The translations under genes and the position numbers were made by a program. This document shows positions 34,031 to 46,573 of a DNA stretch of 64,000 nt, one piece after another; position 1 is the first letter of the stretch, and each line of letters opens with the position of its first letter. The stretch lies in assembly GCA_016858145.1 (NCBI GenBank), contig JAEHOE010000048.1, positions 372,001-436,000 of the forward strand. Reading direction: 5' to 3'. Source of the DNA: Edaphochlamys debaryana. Its lineage: Eukaryota; Chlorophyta; Chlorophyceae; Chlamydomonadales. Below the pieces are notes generated by a model. The model saw only the letters and a program-made list of their open reading frames with translations, did no database searches and was not told the DNA's origin.

Positions 34031-37000
34031 ATGCATAGGGAGCCGATGGCGGAAGAGGAGGCCGTGACTGGGTGGGCGGTGCCCGCCTGGGCCAAGCGCC
34101 GTCCGCGATGCATGCGAGGTCTCCCAAACGCACCCTCGATCATGCAATCGGGCCCTCCGGCGGCAGCTTCAGGTGCCGCTGACAGCGCTGGGCCGGCTCT
34201 GACACCCGCCCAGCGGCGCCTGCTGGTGGCGGCCGGTGCGGGCATCCCGGCACGCCTGCTGTCCAGCCGGCCCTCGAGGCAGGCCGCAGCCCTCGCGCAG
34301 CAGCCCCTGCGAGGCGCCTGGCGCGCCGGCGCCACGTACCGCCCTGCCCTGCGCGCCGCCGCCACGGCAGCGCTCACGGCAGCGGAGCCTGACCCCAGTC
34401 CCCTGGACAACACCGACGCTTGGGCGGGCGCTGACGTGCGTGAGGGGTACAAGAACATGTACGGCTGGCTCGTGCACCAGGCCAGGGCTGCCCACGTCGC
34501 CGAGCGCAAGGGCGGCAAGGACGAGGGCTCTAAGAAGGAGCGGTCAAAGGGTCGCAAGCCCGCCAGGGGGCGCGGCCGCGAGCCGCAGGCCCTGCCTCGG
34601 GGCGCCGCCGACGACGGCGGCGACTCGGACGACAGCTTCAGAGGCACAGAAGAGATCAACAGTGACCACGAGGCCGAGTTCGGAGGCCTTCTGGGCGTAA
34701 GCATGCTGCACAGCTGGACGGATTGCGGCCGCAAGGAGCTGCGGATGCTCAAATGTGGACATGACATGTTTCGGATGCACGAGAACAATGCGCTGTTCCT
34801 GGCGTGGCTCCTGAGCTGTAGCGCCGCCCAAGATCCCAACGATGCGGCCACCGCGGAGTTGAAGGCCGAGTGGGCCAGGGACCGCATTGCGTGGCGCGTG
34901 TCTGTCGTGGAGGGCGCGTACGTCGCGCTGCCGGACCCCCGCGACACAGCCGCGCTCCACCAGCTGAGCGACTACCTCAGGCAGGTCGCAGGAGTGGGGG
35001 GCAGCAGTAGCATATGACCGTATCCTGGTGCCCGATTGGGAGGCATCCCCGGTTACATCTGAGCCCTTGTCGTACCAGTGCGGCGGGTTACGGGGGCGGG
35101 GAGCCGGGCCCCCACCTCATAGGGCCCTGCACACAAGCTGGGCTTGAGTTGCGGACACTTCCTTTCACCCGCTCCTTCCTCTCAGGTTCCCGAGGTCGCC
35201 GTACACCAACTACCCATATCGGGTCATGCTCGGCCGCGCACTGCTGCAGTTGCAGCTGGGCTGCCAGGTGCTGAGCCCCACCGGGGTCCACATCGCCACC
35301 CACACGCTGGCCGTGCGCCAGCGGCGGGTGCAGTACGATCTGGACGCCCTGGTGGACCACCTGGTGCAATTCCTCGACCATGGTCAGTGCCGTACTCAGT
35401 GTCGTACTCGTGTCGTACCGCTTGCAGCCAAGGCAGGGGCCTAGAGGGCTCGATACGGGTGGGCGCGCCCAGAGGCCCAGACCTGTTGTGTGCGCCCATG
35501 GACACAGGTGGGCTTCGGGTCACGCTACCGGAGCTGCGGCTGCTCACCTTCATGCTGGGCGAGCTGCACGTGAGTGTATTGGGCGGCGGGTTTGAGCTAG
35601 AGAGAAAGCAGCTAGAAAGCAGGGCATCGGTGAATGACTTCTCACATGGGCCGGCTGCATGCTCCAAGCCGGCAGAGGCCTCTTGGCCACTTGCCAACAG
35701 GACCGGCCCGCCCGGCTTCGCCCACGCAGGTATTGGCCGCAGGGTATGACAGCCATGACCTAATGGGCGCTGGGCCCCGGCTGGGCCCCGTGCCCGCCCA
35801 CCTGACCAGCATGGGCGTCCTCATCCGCATCGTGCGGTACGCGGCGGAGCGATTCATGGCGATCCCGCAACCGCCTGCGCTTGCGGCGGCCATAGCCGCG
35901 GATGCGGCGGGCACGGCGGCACCCCAGGCTGACAGCTTCGGTTTCGATGCGCACGACGAATACGCCGTCGTGAAGACAGGCGGGCACATGCCGCTGGGAG
36001 CCGCAGCCGCTGCGCTGGCGGCAGCCCCCGTTCGCTGGCCCGAGGCGGAGGCGGTTATGAGTGAGGTCGAGCTCGCGCAGCTCGCGAGGATGATCATCCG
36101 TGCCCATTGGTACTCGGCCATCGCCCCGGCGGTGGAGGCGGCGGTGCGGGAGGCGGTCGAGGCCGGGAGCGACGTGAGCAGGGCGCCCTTGGATGACGTC
36201 GCCGGTGCCCTGAGCTCGCCAGACTCCCGGGGCGGCAGGTGAGGCCTCGGGTACATAGGCAGGAGGCCGTCGTGGTGATAGTGGGCGGGGGTGTGAGGGT
36301 GTGACGCGCCTGCCATGCAGCTCGCAGCCCAGTCGATGCAGGCGTGGGTGGATGGGGACTCCAGCCTCCGTATGGATGCACTAACCGTGGAGTACAGCGC
36401 CTGAACTGGCTTGCGTCGTTGCGTGCGCCCCGTTCCTGCAGGGCCTACGCCACTGCCGTGCAGCGGGCGTGCAGCAAGATGGGCCTCGACTCCTCCATGA
36501 TCAGGTGAGGACATGCGTCTTGTGTATGTTCGGGATGCCGATTTGAGCGCGGCCGCAGGCTGAGCTTGGTTTTCGGGAGCAGTCTTGGAGAGTCCAGATG
36601 GCTGTTGAGACTTGCCGCGAGGCCGAAGCGCCGGTTGGCCTTGAAGTTTCGAGGGTTTGGCGCGGGCGCGTGAGCTCAGCAACCGACCTCGCCGGTCCGC
36701 TCCCGCGTGCCTCCCTCCTGCCCTCCAGGCCTTTGGAGGCCGAGCGGGTGCGCAAGGCGTACGAAGACACGGCCGGCGACGCGGTGACCTGCCTCGTGGC
36801 CGGGGCCGAGTGGGACGATGCGGAGCGAGAGCAGGCCAAGGTGTTGTTGCGGGAGCTCGAGCGGTGGCTGCCGGAGGCGGTTCTGCAGCCGCTGCCCGCG
36901 GCCCCGGCGAAGGAAGCGGACGAGGAGGCCGAGGCCGCCGTGGGTGATCCGCCAGTGCTGGCGGAGGCGCCTGCGGGGGTGGTGGAGGCGGGCGCGGAGG

Positions 37001-39982
37001 GGCTGGCGGCTGCAGCCAGCTGCTCTGGAGCGGCGGCGCAGGGGGAGCTAGGGTCTCCACGGGTCTCAGGAGCGGCGGCGGCGGCGGGGCAGGCAGCGGC
37101 AGCGGTGGGGGCGGCGGGGGCGAGGCGGTCGCCGCCAGCGCCGGTGCTGCGCAGCGGGGAGCTGGGGAGGCTGGGCCCGCGGATGCACCTGGCACGCATG
37201 CTCGTCTCAGCGGTGAGACGGGGCTGTGGTGGGTTAGTGAGACCGACCGGATGTTCCACCCCACACCCCCTTGACTGGCTCGAGGGACGACAGCCCTAGC
37301 GGAGGCTTGGGGCTCTCGTCGGCCGCCGCGGTCGCGAGCTCACAGGCGGTGGCTCTCGCGGCGCTTAGGTCATTGCGCCTTTACACCACCTGACCCCGAG
37401 CCTTCCCCCTGCTTTTCGCCCACCCCCCAGTGGAGCGATGCTCCGCGGTCCGCCCCAACCAAGCTCACCGCCGTCGGCAGCGCCGCAGCGGCACTGGCGG
37501 TGGGCGCCGCCGCCGCCGCCAACGCCCTGCGCGACTGGCTGGGCACCGTGCTTGCGCCCGTCGCTGTGGACAACCCGACCAGGACGGGCGTCCTGCAACC
37601 CCTCAGCCGCCAGCCCGCGCCCGCGCCTTGGCTGACGCTAGCCAGCGGCCCTTCTGGCGCTAACGGCAGCGGCTCCGGTGGCGCCGGAAGGTCGCCCTTC
37701 GCCTGGCTGCGCTCTGACTCGAGCGACATGGCCATGGGTCTATCGCTCGGCTGCCAGGGTGGCTGGGCGGGGGCGGAGGATGCCGAGGTGGAGATCAAGC
37801 TCGTGTACGGCACCGAGGGCCTGGCCCGTGCGGCGCACAAGGCGCTGGATGCGGCGACGAGGCGCAGTCCGCAGCCGATATCGGCAGGCGCGTTCGCCCT
37901 CGTGGGGCTCACGACGGAGGGCGGCCGGTGAGGAGCGCGGGGATGGGGGGGTATTGATTGCCCCGGTTGCTGCCGTGTGCCTAGTCCCTGTCGTGCTGTT
38001 TGAGCCGTGCTGAAGTCTGCTGCCCGGTACCCATCCTACCCTGCAGCATGGCTAACCTGACAGCGGCGCTGGCGGCCGCTCTCGTCAGGGATGGGGCGGC
38101 GGTGCTTGCTGTCGGCGGGGGCGGCGTTGGCCGCAACTCCTTCTTGGGCGAGGCTCAGACGCGTGTCCTGCGCGATGCCGGAGCCAAACAGCTGGAAGAC
38201 GCTGTGGCCGCGATAATGGCGGTGGGTACCGGCAACTGATGCCCATGTGGCCAGGGTTGCTGTGGGAGGGCGGCACGCGCGCCGGTACAACTCTGTCTTG
38301 GGCGTTGGTACTGAGCGACGCGGGGTTACCGGTAGGTTGCCTAGCGCCGCTCGCCACCCGTCCTGCCGATCCTGTATCTGTCGCTGCCGCTTAGCCCCCC
38401 GCGCCCCCGCTTCCCCCAGGTCCAGGCCCAACGCCCGCAGGTGAGCTTCCGCCGTGCCCTGTCTGCACTGCACTGCACTGTGCAAGCAGCAGGGCCGTCG
38501 GCACATGAAGGACATGATGTTGCCCACGCATCAGCACCAAGAACGTTTTCGGCCATCGTGCTGGTCTCGTTTCGAAGCTGCTATGATCCTAATAGGCCCT
38601 GCTGTTTCTTCTTGCGCGTGCAGGAGCGTTTAGCCCTTCTGGCCGTGCCGTATGGCGGCCTCGGGGCCGTGTCGTCCGTACGGCACGCATGTAAACTGAT
38701 GGCCGACGAGATGATGGTCCCGGTGCCAGAGGAAGGTGCGGCCCCTGCTGTCCGGTCCTGCACACGGCCTCCGCCTTCGGGCCGGCGTGCGCAGCCCCAC
38801 TAGGCTCGCCGCTGCCGCCTGCACCTTTCGCGCTCGAACTCCCTATGGCCTTGCAAACACAGTCTGCACCCACTGCCCGCATTCGCAGGGCTCGATAGCT
38901 GCCACGAGTACATCATCTCGGCACCTATGACCCTCCTTCGGTATTCCCGCCTTCCCCAGACACCAAGCCCGCTCCCGACAAGAAGACCCCGCGCGCCAAA
39001 GCCCGGAAGCCCAAGCCAGCCAGCGCCCTCGACCTCTTGGCGGGCGTGGCGGCGGGGCCCTCAACGGACGCGCAGGACCGCACGGGCGCGGACGCGCAGG
39101 GCGAGCCGAGCGCCCCCGAAGTCACCTTCTGCGATGGGGCCTCTATGCTGACCTCAGACTCTGACGGCGACGGCAGCGGGCCGCGGCGCATGCTCAAGAA
39201 TGTCCACATCATGGGCAACGACTTTGACATGAACGGATTCATGCGCAATCTGAAGAGGACGGGCGACTCTAACAAGAAGGGGCCGCGGCTCGTGTGGCTG
39301 CGGAAGCACTGGGGTCAGCAGTACCAGGTGGCGCTGTTGCGTGCCACGTGCGCGTGAGTGGGCGGGAGGGCAGGGGAGGGCAGGGGAGGGCAGGGGAGGG
39401 CAGGGGAGGGCAGGGGAGGGCAGGGCGGCGAAGGGCGGGGGGAGGCGGGGCCAGCTGAGGGCTGGAGAACGGCAGTCCATGCGTGGCGGTCGGAGCGCAC
39501 GGTAGGGCTGCCCAACACTACTCGGCGCGTGCTGCCCAAGAGGGCCCATGGACTGAGGACGATCGGCGTAAATGTGTCTGATCCGTAAATGTGTCTCTAA
39601 TCCTATCCCCCATTCACTCCTGCGCAGAATGCTCGGAGTCACGCCGCTGCCCTCCCGCACACACGACGCGCTGCCTTGGCAGGTCCAAAGAGCCGCCGCG
39701 GCTCGGAAGCAGGACAAGGGCTGGGCAGCGGCTTCTGAGGAGGAGAAGGTGCGGAGCATGCTGCGTCGGCGTGTGGAGGCGGTGTTGGACGTGGGGGAGC
39801 TGGCGGCGGCGGGGCTGGCGCTGGTGGTTGTGGGGGCGGAGAGGCTGAAAGAGGCCAAGGCGGAAGATGAGGCGGAGAAGGAGGCCAAGGCCGCCGAGGC
39901 AGAGAAGCAGGCAGAGGCGGAGGAGGAGAAGGAGGCCAAAGAGGAGGCCAACAGCACGGCGAGAGCAGGCGGGAGGGTGTAG
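34031..39982 (+). CDS. Array gene 5: unrecognised tandem family, two extra introns
   Basis: Twelve exons, 1,272 aa: 34031-34980, 35186-35382, 35508-35569, 35730-36238, 36442-36504, 36729-37212, 37431-37927, 38047-38221, 38420-38440, 38624-38735, 38960-39353, 39628-39982. ATG 34031 is the first in frame; 34046 (MAEEEAV) is an alternative closer to the other copies. Two introns are unique: one in E1, with a GC donor (34981-35185, needed to keep phase 2), and one in E4 (36505-36728). Family segments include VPAWAKR, the Arg/Ala block, YPYRVMLGRALLQ, TLPELRLLTFMLGELH, GPRLGPVPAHLTSMG, WLPEAVLQPLPAAP, ALAVGAAAAANALRDWLG, microexon VQAQRPQ and VPYGGLG. E9 is unlike its paralogues: Lys/Pro-rich start, then SDSDGDGSG. 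The right half of E3 is diverged. The protein ends in a long Glu/Lys/Ala coiled-coil-like helix (about 1,210-1,270). Function unknown. Confidence 0.78.
38420..38440 (+). other. 21-nt microexon E7 (array gene 5)
   Basis: Encodes VQAQRPQ; same length and phase as in the other copies although the sequence has diverged. Confidence 0.7.
39360..39428 (+). repeat. G-rich 10-bp minisatellite in intron of array gene 5
   Basis: Six near-perfect GGGCAGGGGA units immediately after the E9 donor (39354). The G runs on the coding strand could form quadruplexes in DNA or pre-mRNA. Confidence 0.85.
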
Positions 39983-40681
39983 CGACCAGCGCGGAGCTGA
40001 GTGGGGGGTACGTACTGTGGCTTGCAAAGTGGACGGGACTTAGGAGGACGTACATGTCTGCAAATCGAACACAGACGCCTGCTACTTAGAAGGGTGTTAC
40101 TGTGTTGAAAAGGCAAAGTTTAGCTTAGGTGAGCGAGGTGAGTGTCCACATCATGACCATGAGTGAAGCCGTGCAGTTGAGGTTGCTCACTGAAGTTGGT
40201 GCGCAAGTCTAAGGGGTCAGGGGGGTTCTTCAAGCCTGAGGGGCACGGGGGTTTCTCAAGTCTAGCCTTTGAGTCTGGTTCAGAGAGTACTGTACTTGCA
40301 GGGGCTCAGGGAAGGGAGCGCAACGCGGCCATCGTGGATGAGGGGCCCCGTGGACCGTGGTCGCCGACATGGCCGCTGGGTCGCCAAGCGTGTCGCTGCT
40401 GTTAACTCCTACAAGCAAATCATCCATACGTTTAACCAGACCACGTATTTTGTGGAGGAGCCGCCGCAAGCTGAGCAAATGCAAGTGCGACAGCTCGCTC
40501 TGACAAACTGCAGGCGATGTAGTTGACCACGCAACATAGCTGCTTTGCTATCTATGCGCTTGATCTGCTGTGGGATTAGCCTCGTGTTGACCAACGGCAA
40601 CCTGTGCCGCTCGCAGCGGGCGACAAGCTGCCCGAAGCACATACTGATGTAGGATACATACACTAAGGATACATTACACTG
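39983..40681. other. Intergenic, array genes 5-6
   Basis: 699 bp; 3' UTR of gene 5 and promoter of gene 6. Nothing recognised. Confidence 0.4.
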
Positions 40682-43600
40682 ATGATAATTCAAGAGTCAC
40701 AGACTGGCGGCCTGTGGATGCCGCCCTGGGCGCGCAAGCTGCGAAGTCCGGGCAGCAGCGATAGACCATCTCAGGCCGCGCAAGCGAGTTCGAGTGCCGC
40801 CGACAGCACTGGGCCGGCCCTTACCCCAGTTCAGCGGCGCCTGCTGGTGGCGGCCGGTGCGGGCATCCCGGCACGCCTGCTGTCCAGCCGGCCCTCGCAG
40901 CAGGCCCAAGCCCTCGCGCAGCAGCCCCTGCGAGGCGCCTGGCGCGCCGGCGCCACGTACCGGCCCGCCCTGCGCGCCGCCGCCACGGCAGCGCTCACGG
41001 CAGCGGCCTCCGCTGGCACCGCCACTGCCGCCGCTGCACCTGCGCGCGCGAAGCCCAGCCCCCTCGAAGCGGCCATATCAGACGAAACGTGGCCGGAGAC
41101 AGCCTGGCTTTACGACAGCGCTTTTCGTTGGATAAACCAAACCCGCTCCGAGTTGGAGCAGCTGCGCTCCAAGTCGGAAAGCGGCAAGGCCAGGTCAAAG
41201 GGCCGCAAGCCCAAGCGGACTGCGGCAGAGGCACAGCCCCAGCCTCGGCGAGCCTCACTCCCAACGCCCGGGCAAAACGGCAGCGTCGGGGACAGCGACA
41301 GCGGTGATCTCGACCCAAACTCCATACACGTTGACAGCGCTGAAGCAGCTGCGTTGGGGTTCGCCGGCAAGGGCGACTTGCCGCGGCACGCCGACGTACG
41401 GCACGAGATCCAGCTCCTGATTGCAGCCCTCCTCGTGATCGACATCGAGCATGACGTACACGGGCTGAGCACAAGCCTGGGAGGGGTCCACGCGGCTCAC
41501 GTGGTGGGCTCTTCAATGACGTCCGATGCAATCGCCCGGTGCAGCACGGCGGAACGGCAACGGTTGGCGTGGCGTGCGTCGGTTGTTGAGGGCGCCTACG
41601 CCTCCCTTCCGGACCCAAGCAGCAATCCGCGCGAGTACGGCGAGCTGGATTCGTATCTGAGCTTCCCAGAATACGGGTGGACCGATTATCCGTTCCGCAT
41701 GTTGCTCGGCCACGCTATCTGCTGTGTGCGTATGCTCTCCATGATGCTGGATCTGGGCGGCTCGAGGCCGTACACGCTGCCGGACAAGCTCGTACTGCTG
41801 CGCCGCCACCTGCAGTACGAGCTGGACACGCTGGTGGATAACCTGGTGTCCGCATCTGGCCATGGTGCGTCCAAAACTAGGGTGGGGTCCCTGTAGGGCT
41901 CCGTACAGGCGGTTACGGTAGTGCAGTGACACACGCCGATTGTGTTCGTGTCCACAGGTGGCCCCCGGCTCACGCTGCCGGAGCTGCGGCTGCTCACCTT
42001 CCTGCTCGAAGACTTGCACGTACGTGGAGCTGGCAGGATTGCGGGCTGGGCACTGGCAGTCAGCACATTGGGGAGCCCTGGCTGCACACCGTGTCCGGCA
42101 CACTGGCGTTAGGACCGGCACATAGCCCTTGCCGCCACGCACACACACCTCAGTTTACCACAGGTTCTGGCCCTGGAGCAACTCGCCACTTCTGGCCTCG
42201 GCCAGGCAATGCAAGATCGAATGCACCTGCTGCATGACCGCCCCTCAGGCCGAGGCATGCTCGCGCGAGGACACGGACATGCTGGGCTCCGGCCCCCGAC
42301 TGGGCCCCGTGCCCGCCCACCTGACCAGCATGGGCGTCCTCATCCGCATCGTGCGGTACGCGGCGGAGCGGTTCCTGCACGTGCCGCTGCCTGCAGCGAA
42401 AGCGGACGCTGTGGATCTGCAGGGGGCCGAAGGTGGCGGCAGCGCCTCTGCTGACGGCGCCGAGCTGACCCCTGCGGGAGCGGCCGCGGCTCTTGCGGGA
42501 GTGCCGGAGCAGTGGGGCGCCTCGCAAGCGGTGATGTCGGAGCAGCTTCAGCGCAGAGTTGTGCACGCGATTGCCAGCCTGCACTGGAACGCCGCCACTG
42601 ACCCCAAGGTGGCGGAGGCGGTGCAGGAGGCGGTGGCCGCCGGTGGGGGCTCCCTGGACGATGTGGAGGCGCTGGCGGGGGCGCTCGAGTCGCCCAGGAC
42701 CAAGGCCGGGAGGTGAGACCGGCATAGCGGCTTGACTGGGCTTGGCCTGAGCCAGAGGCCCGTTATGTTGAGGGGTGCGTTGTTGCACAAGGTCCGATCC
42801 CTCAAGGTGTGCACGGGCAGCTGCCACAAGCCATCCAGCCACGCCGCTCCCACTCCCTGCAGCCCTGCTTATGTCTCCGCCCTCCGCCCCTCCGTTCCCC
42901 AGGGCATACGCCAACGCTGTGCGGCGCGCACGGAGCCAGGCGACCTCTAGTCTGGGCCCAGACGACGTCACCCTGGCTGCGGCCCCAAGGGAAAGGATGT
43001 ATGGTGACAAGCGGGGGGACGCTGAGGCCGTGTGGCTGGCGCGCGCACGGCTGGCAGACCTGGAGTGCGATGCGCTCAAGGACGCTCTCGACGCCGTGGA
43101 GGAGTGGCTCCCTCGAGCGGTGCTGCAGACCCTGCCGCCCGCGCCGCCGCAGCCTGAGCGGGGCGCAAAGGCAGCTGAAGCAGGGCCGGGCGCGGGCGTT
43201 TGGGCGGGGTCAGGGGCACACGCGGAGGCAAAGCCAACGGCGCGGAGCAAGGACGGCGCGTCGGAGGGCTTGGGGCAGCTGGCCGCAGGGGGGCTGGTGT
43301 CGGGCAAGGCCGCAGCGGCAGCCGGCGCGGAGGCTCGGGCGGTGGCGGAGCTCCGGAGCGAGGCGCTGGGTCTGCTCGGGCCGCGCATGGAGTTGGTTGG
43401 AGCCCTGAGCCTGCCGGTGCGTTCTGGTAGCAGCTGGAGAGGGCGGTCGGCCGGGCTTGAGTTAGCGCCTGGCGGCTGCAACTAAGGCGATGGGCACATT
43501 TCCTCTTCCTGACCATGCCCTTCCCCTTGCCCCAGTGGTCTGACCACCCGCCGCTCCCCAAGCTCACCGCCGTCGGCGGCCCCGCAGCGGCACTGGCAGT

Positions 43601-45775
43601 CGGCGCCGCCGCTGTGGCCAACGCCCTGCGTGACTGGCTGGGCACCGTGTTCGGCCCTGTCGCCGTGGACAACCCCACAAGGACGGGCGTCGTGCACCCC
43701 CTGAGCCGGGAGCCCATACTCGCGCCCTGGGACCTGACGGCCAGAGATGCCGCCAACGGGGGCTCAGGCGGAGGGAGCCCGGGCAGTGCCGCCCAGGACC
43801 CGTTCGCGTGGCTGAGGCCTCCGTCGGCGTCCAGAGCCATGGTCCTTGGGCTGACGCTGGAGGCAACGCAAGCCGAAGGAGCAGTGCTTGTGACGCCCAG
43901 TCCGTACCTAGTGGGACTTCACGCTGCCGCGCGCAAAGCCCTGGAGGCGGCGGCGAAGCGCGACCCCGCGCCCCTGGCCGCCTCGTCCTTTGCACGAACC
44001 GGGCAGGGCGGAGAGAATGACCGGTGGGTGCGTGCCCGCTCCTGCTCGCTCCAACTGGGGCACTGTCGATTGTGGGGACGGCACCGGCTACCGTAAGCCA
44101 GAATCACATTCCCCACATTGTGATATGACGCTCAAGGGCTACCTGAGTTAAGCAAGCCAACGTCAGCCATGACTCCATGACCTCGTGTGGGGTCCTCCGT
44201 TGAGGCCCTTGGTGTTTAGTCTGACATCGGTCCATGTTCCTGGCTCTTCCTCGTTGCAGCGTCGCGTCATTGGCTGCTGCGGCTCAGCGGGTGCTGTGGA
44301 GGGACGGGGCGGTGGTGATCGATGTCGGAGGTCGCGGCGACGGCGGTTGGTACGGCGCCAGTTGGGACGAGCGGCAGCAGAGGCGGCAGGTGGCGGCGGC
44401 GGAGCTGGCGGATGCGGTGGAGGCGCTGGCACGGGTGGGTTTGCGAGGGCAGCTCGGTTGGGTGGTCGCAACCGCTGGCTCTGGAAGGCTAGTCACCTGA
44501 GGCTTCTCTCATAACTCGCTGACTTGGACCCCTGTCCATGCCCTCGCTTTGCAGGTGCCGTCCCAGCTGCCCGAGGTGAGTCGGCGAGGGAGACCGGGGT
44601 GTGCTGGCCTCCTAACTCTCGCGACGCAGGGTAACGGCTTCTACGCCGCCCTTTGGCCCCATACCGGTAACTCCGCAGGAGCAGCTCGTCGTCGTGCCGG
44701 TGTCGTACGGCGGCCTGGGAGCCACATCTGCCGTACGGGACGCCTGTGTAGCCATGATGGATCAGCTGCTGGCCCCGCCGCAACCGGAAGGTGCGATGCG
44801 CGATTGTAAATGCCGCATGAGCCCACGCACCTAGAACCGCGATTGACAAGCTGTAGTTTAGCGGCACGCCTTGTTGCGCTCTGCTTACTCTGCTGCCCTC
44901 AGGGAACGGCGCGGCAGGCGAGCCGCCCCTTGCCAGTTTGCTCCCCGAGCTCTGGGATTGGCTGGCGTTGGCTGAGGAGGGTTCTCCAGACTCAGACTCG
45001 TACCTGGATCTGGATCTGAATTCTGATGACGAGGTCGCCGAGGAGCTGCGGAGCCTGGTCCGAGCAATGCGCAGCAGCCGGGGCCGAGGCCTGCCCGCTG
45101 TGTGTGTGTCGGGCTTCTCGCACTGGGAACGGCAGTACTTCACGGCGCTCACTCGGGCCCTGTCTGGGTGAGTGCGGGACCGCATTACGGTACGGCACGT
45201 TACGGCAATCTGCACCAGCCCGTCCGTTGGCAAGGTTCTGCGTGCAGCACAGCTTCATGGGGCTAGCGGGTCGGCGGGGCAATCCATACCACTGCCGCAA
45301 GGCCCATCCCGGCCCGAACGGTTGCCGTACCGCAGCCCTGCACACGCACCGCATCGCTTCTCCCCACGGCGGTTGGACCGCCCCGCCTCGAGCCCTCCGC
45401 CACACTTACGCACCCCCTTCGCGATCCGCGCTTCCCTCCCTTCCCTTTCCGCGCGCCAGGGTCCTTGGCGTGACTCCGCTTCCCAAGTACTGTGGAGACC
45501 CAATCGTTGACACCGCAATGACGGTGTGCATGAGCGAAGACCAGGGACAGACGGGGAGGCGCGCCTACCTTGAGGCTGACATGCGCCAAAACCTCCGAGC
45601 GCGGCTGCGGTCCGTGCTGGACGTGGGAGAGCTGGCAGCGTCGGGGCTGGCGCTGGTGGTGCTGGGGGCGGAGCGGCTGCGGGAGGGCAAGGCGGCCAAG
45701 GAGGCCGAGGACGCGGCGGAGCGGGCGCTGCTGGCGGCCGAGGCGGCGCGTCCGGCCGCGGAGGAGGGTGTGTAA
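40682..45775 (+). CDS. Array gene 6: unrecognised tandem family
   Basis: Ten exons, 1,199 aa: 40682-41864, 41958-42019, 42249-42712, 42903-43416, 43536-44023, 44260-44434, 44555-44575, 44679-44790, 44903-45167, 45460-45775. Phases are as in gene 2. Start MIIQESQTGGLWMPPWARK; the internal Met directly before PPWAR is an alternative. Segments: Arg/Ala block, a longer linker with Lys-rich SKGRKPKR, RLAWRASVVEGAYASLP, YPFRMLLGHAI, TLPELRLLTFLLEDLH, GPRLGPVPAHLTSMG, DPKVAEAVQEAVAAGGG, WLPRAVLQTL, ALAVGAAAVANALRDWLG, microexon VPSQLPE, VPVSYGGLGATSAVRDAC, acidic SPDSDSYLDLDLNSDDEV, and VLDVGELAASGLALVVLG. It ends in an Ala/Glu-rich helix. It is complete, with clean splice sites. Function unknown. 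Confidence 0.8.
44555..44575 (+). other. 21-nt microexon E7 (array gene 6)
   Basis: Encodes VPSQLPE between TTTGCAG and GTGAGT. Confidence 0.75.
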
Positions 45776-46089
45776 GAGGCACGGGCGTAGTCCCTGCTGT
45801 GGGGTGGCTGCTGGTGAGCTTGATGGGTAAGGGAGCATTGGGCCTTGTCGGGGCCTTCAGGAGAGCTGTGAGGGGTGACGGCCGGATGCTTGCGACCGGA
45901 CAGGAGGGGCACTCGAGAGGCTTGGGTTGGCGCCAGGGGTCCGGGAAAGCTAGTGGGAACCATTTGATCTTGTGAGGTGACGAGGAACGAGCTTGGGCGC
46001 CGTTGTCTTTGCCAGCATAGTGATCGAGCTCTGCAGAGCGGGCCTGCAGCGTTCAGGCTGCCTGCTGGGTGAGTGCTCCCCACACGCTA

Positions 46090-46184
46090 CGGAAGGGTAC
46101 CCCGTTCACAGGCACAGGCAATTCTGCGTCGGCCAACATAATGCGACGCCAGTCACCGCGGCACTACGCCCCGTTGTCTATAAT
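46090..46184 (-). repeat. 93-bp dispersed repeat, copy B (inverted)
   Basis: Reverse complement of 32108-32200, differing at a handful of positions and by small indels. Confidence 0.75.
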
Positions 46185-46298
46185 ATCCCCACACGCTCCC
46201 TGGGGGGTGACGTCGAGTGAACTTGTAAGGAATGGCGTCTGTATGCTTGCTCGAGTGGAGGAGTGAGAGTCGGGGGTGGAGGTAGGGGCCAGTAGCCA

Positions 46299-46303
46299 TG
46301 TAA
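46299..46303 (+). terminator. Putative TGTAA polyadenylation signal, array gene 6
   Basis: TGTAA about 525 nt after the stop of array gene 6. Confidence 0.3.
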
Positions 46304-46573
46304 ACGCAAGATGAGACAAGCGGGGCGCCCCAACGGGGGTCGGACGGCATAGCCTCCATGCAGTGCACTAGCGGGTATGGGGGCGAGGTATGGGCGGGAA
46401 CCCGGTCGGTGTGGGTGCGTGCATGGTCTGCCGGAGCACTATTGCTTGAATTTACACTTAACATGAGTGCATACATAGCGCGCATAAGAGAAAGGCAGAG
46501 GTCAAACAACACAGACGGTGCCCTTACCTCGCGACGACTCCCATGAAGACGCGCGCTCAATAATTTGCTACTG

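Larger units (their letters stand above)
45776..46573. other. Intergenic, array gene 6 to pseudogene 7
   Basis: 798 bp with the inverted copy of the 93-bp repeat (46090-46184) and a TGTAA signal at 46299. No gene seen. Confidence 0.4.
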
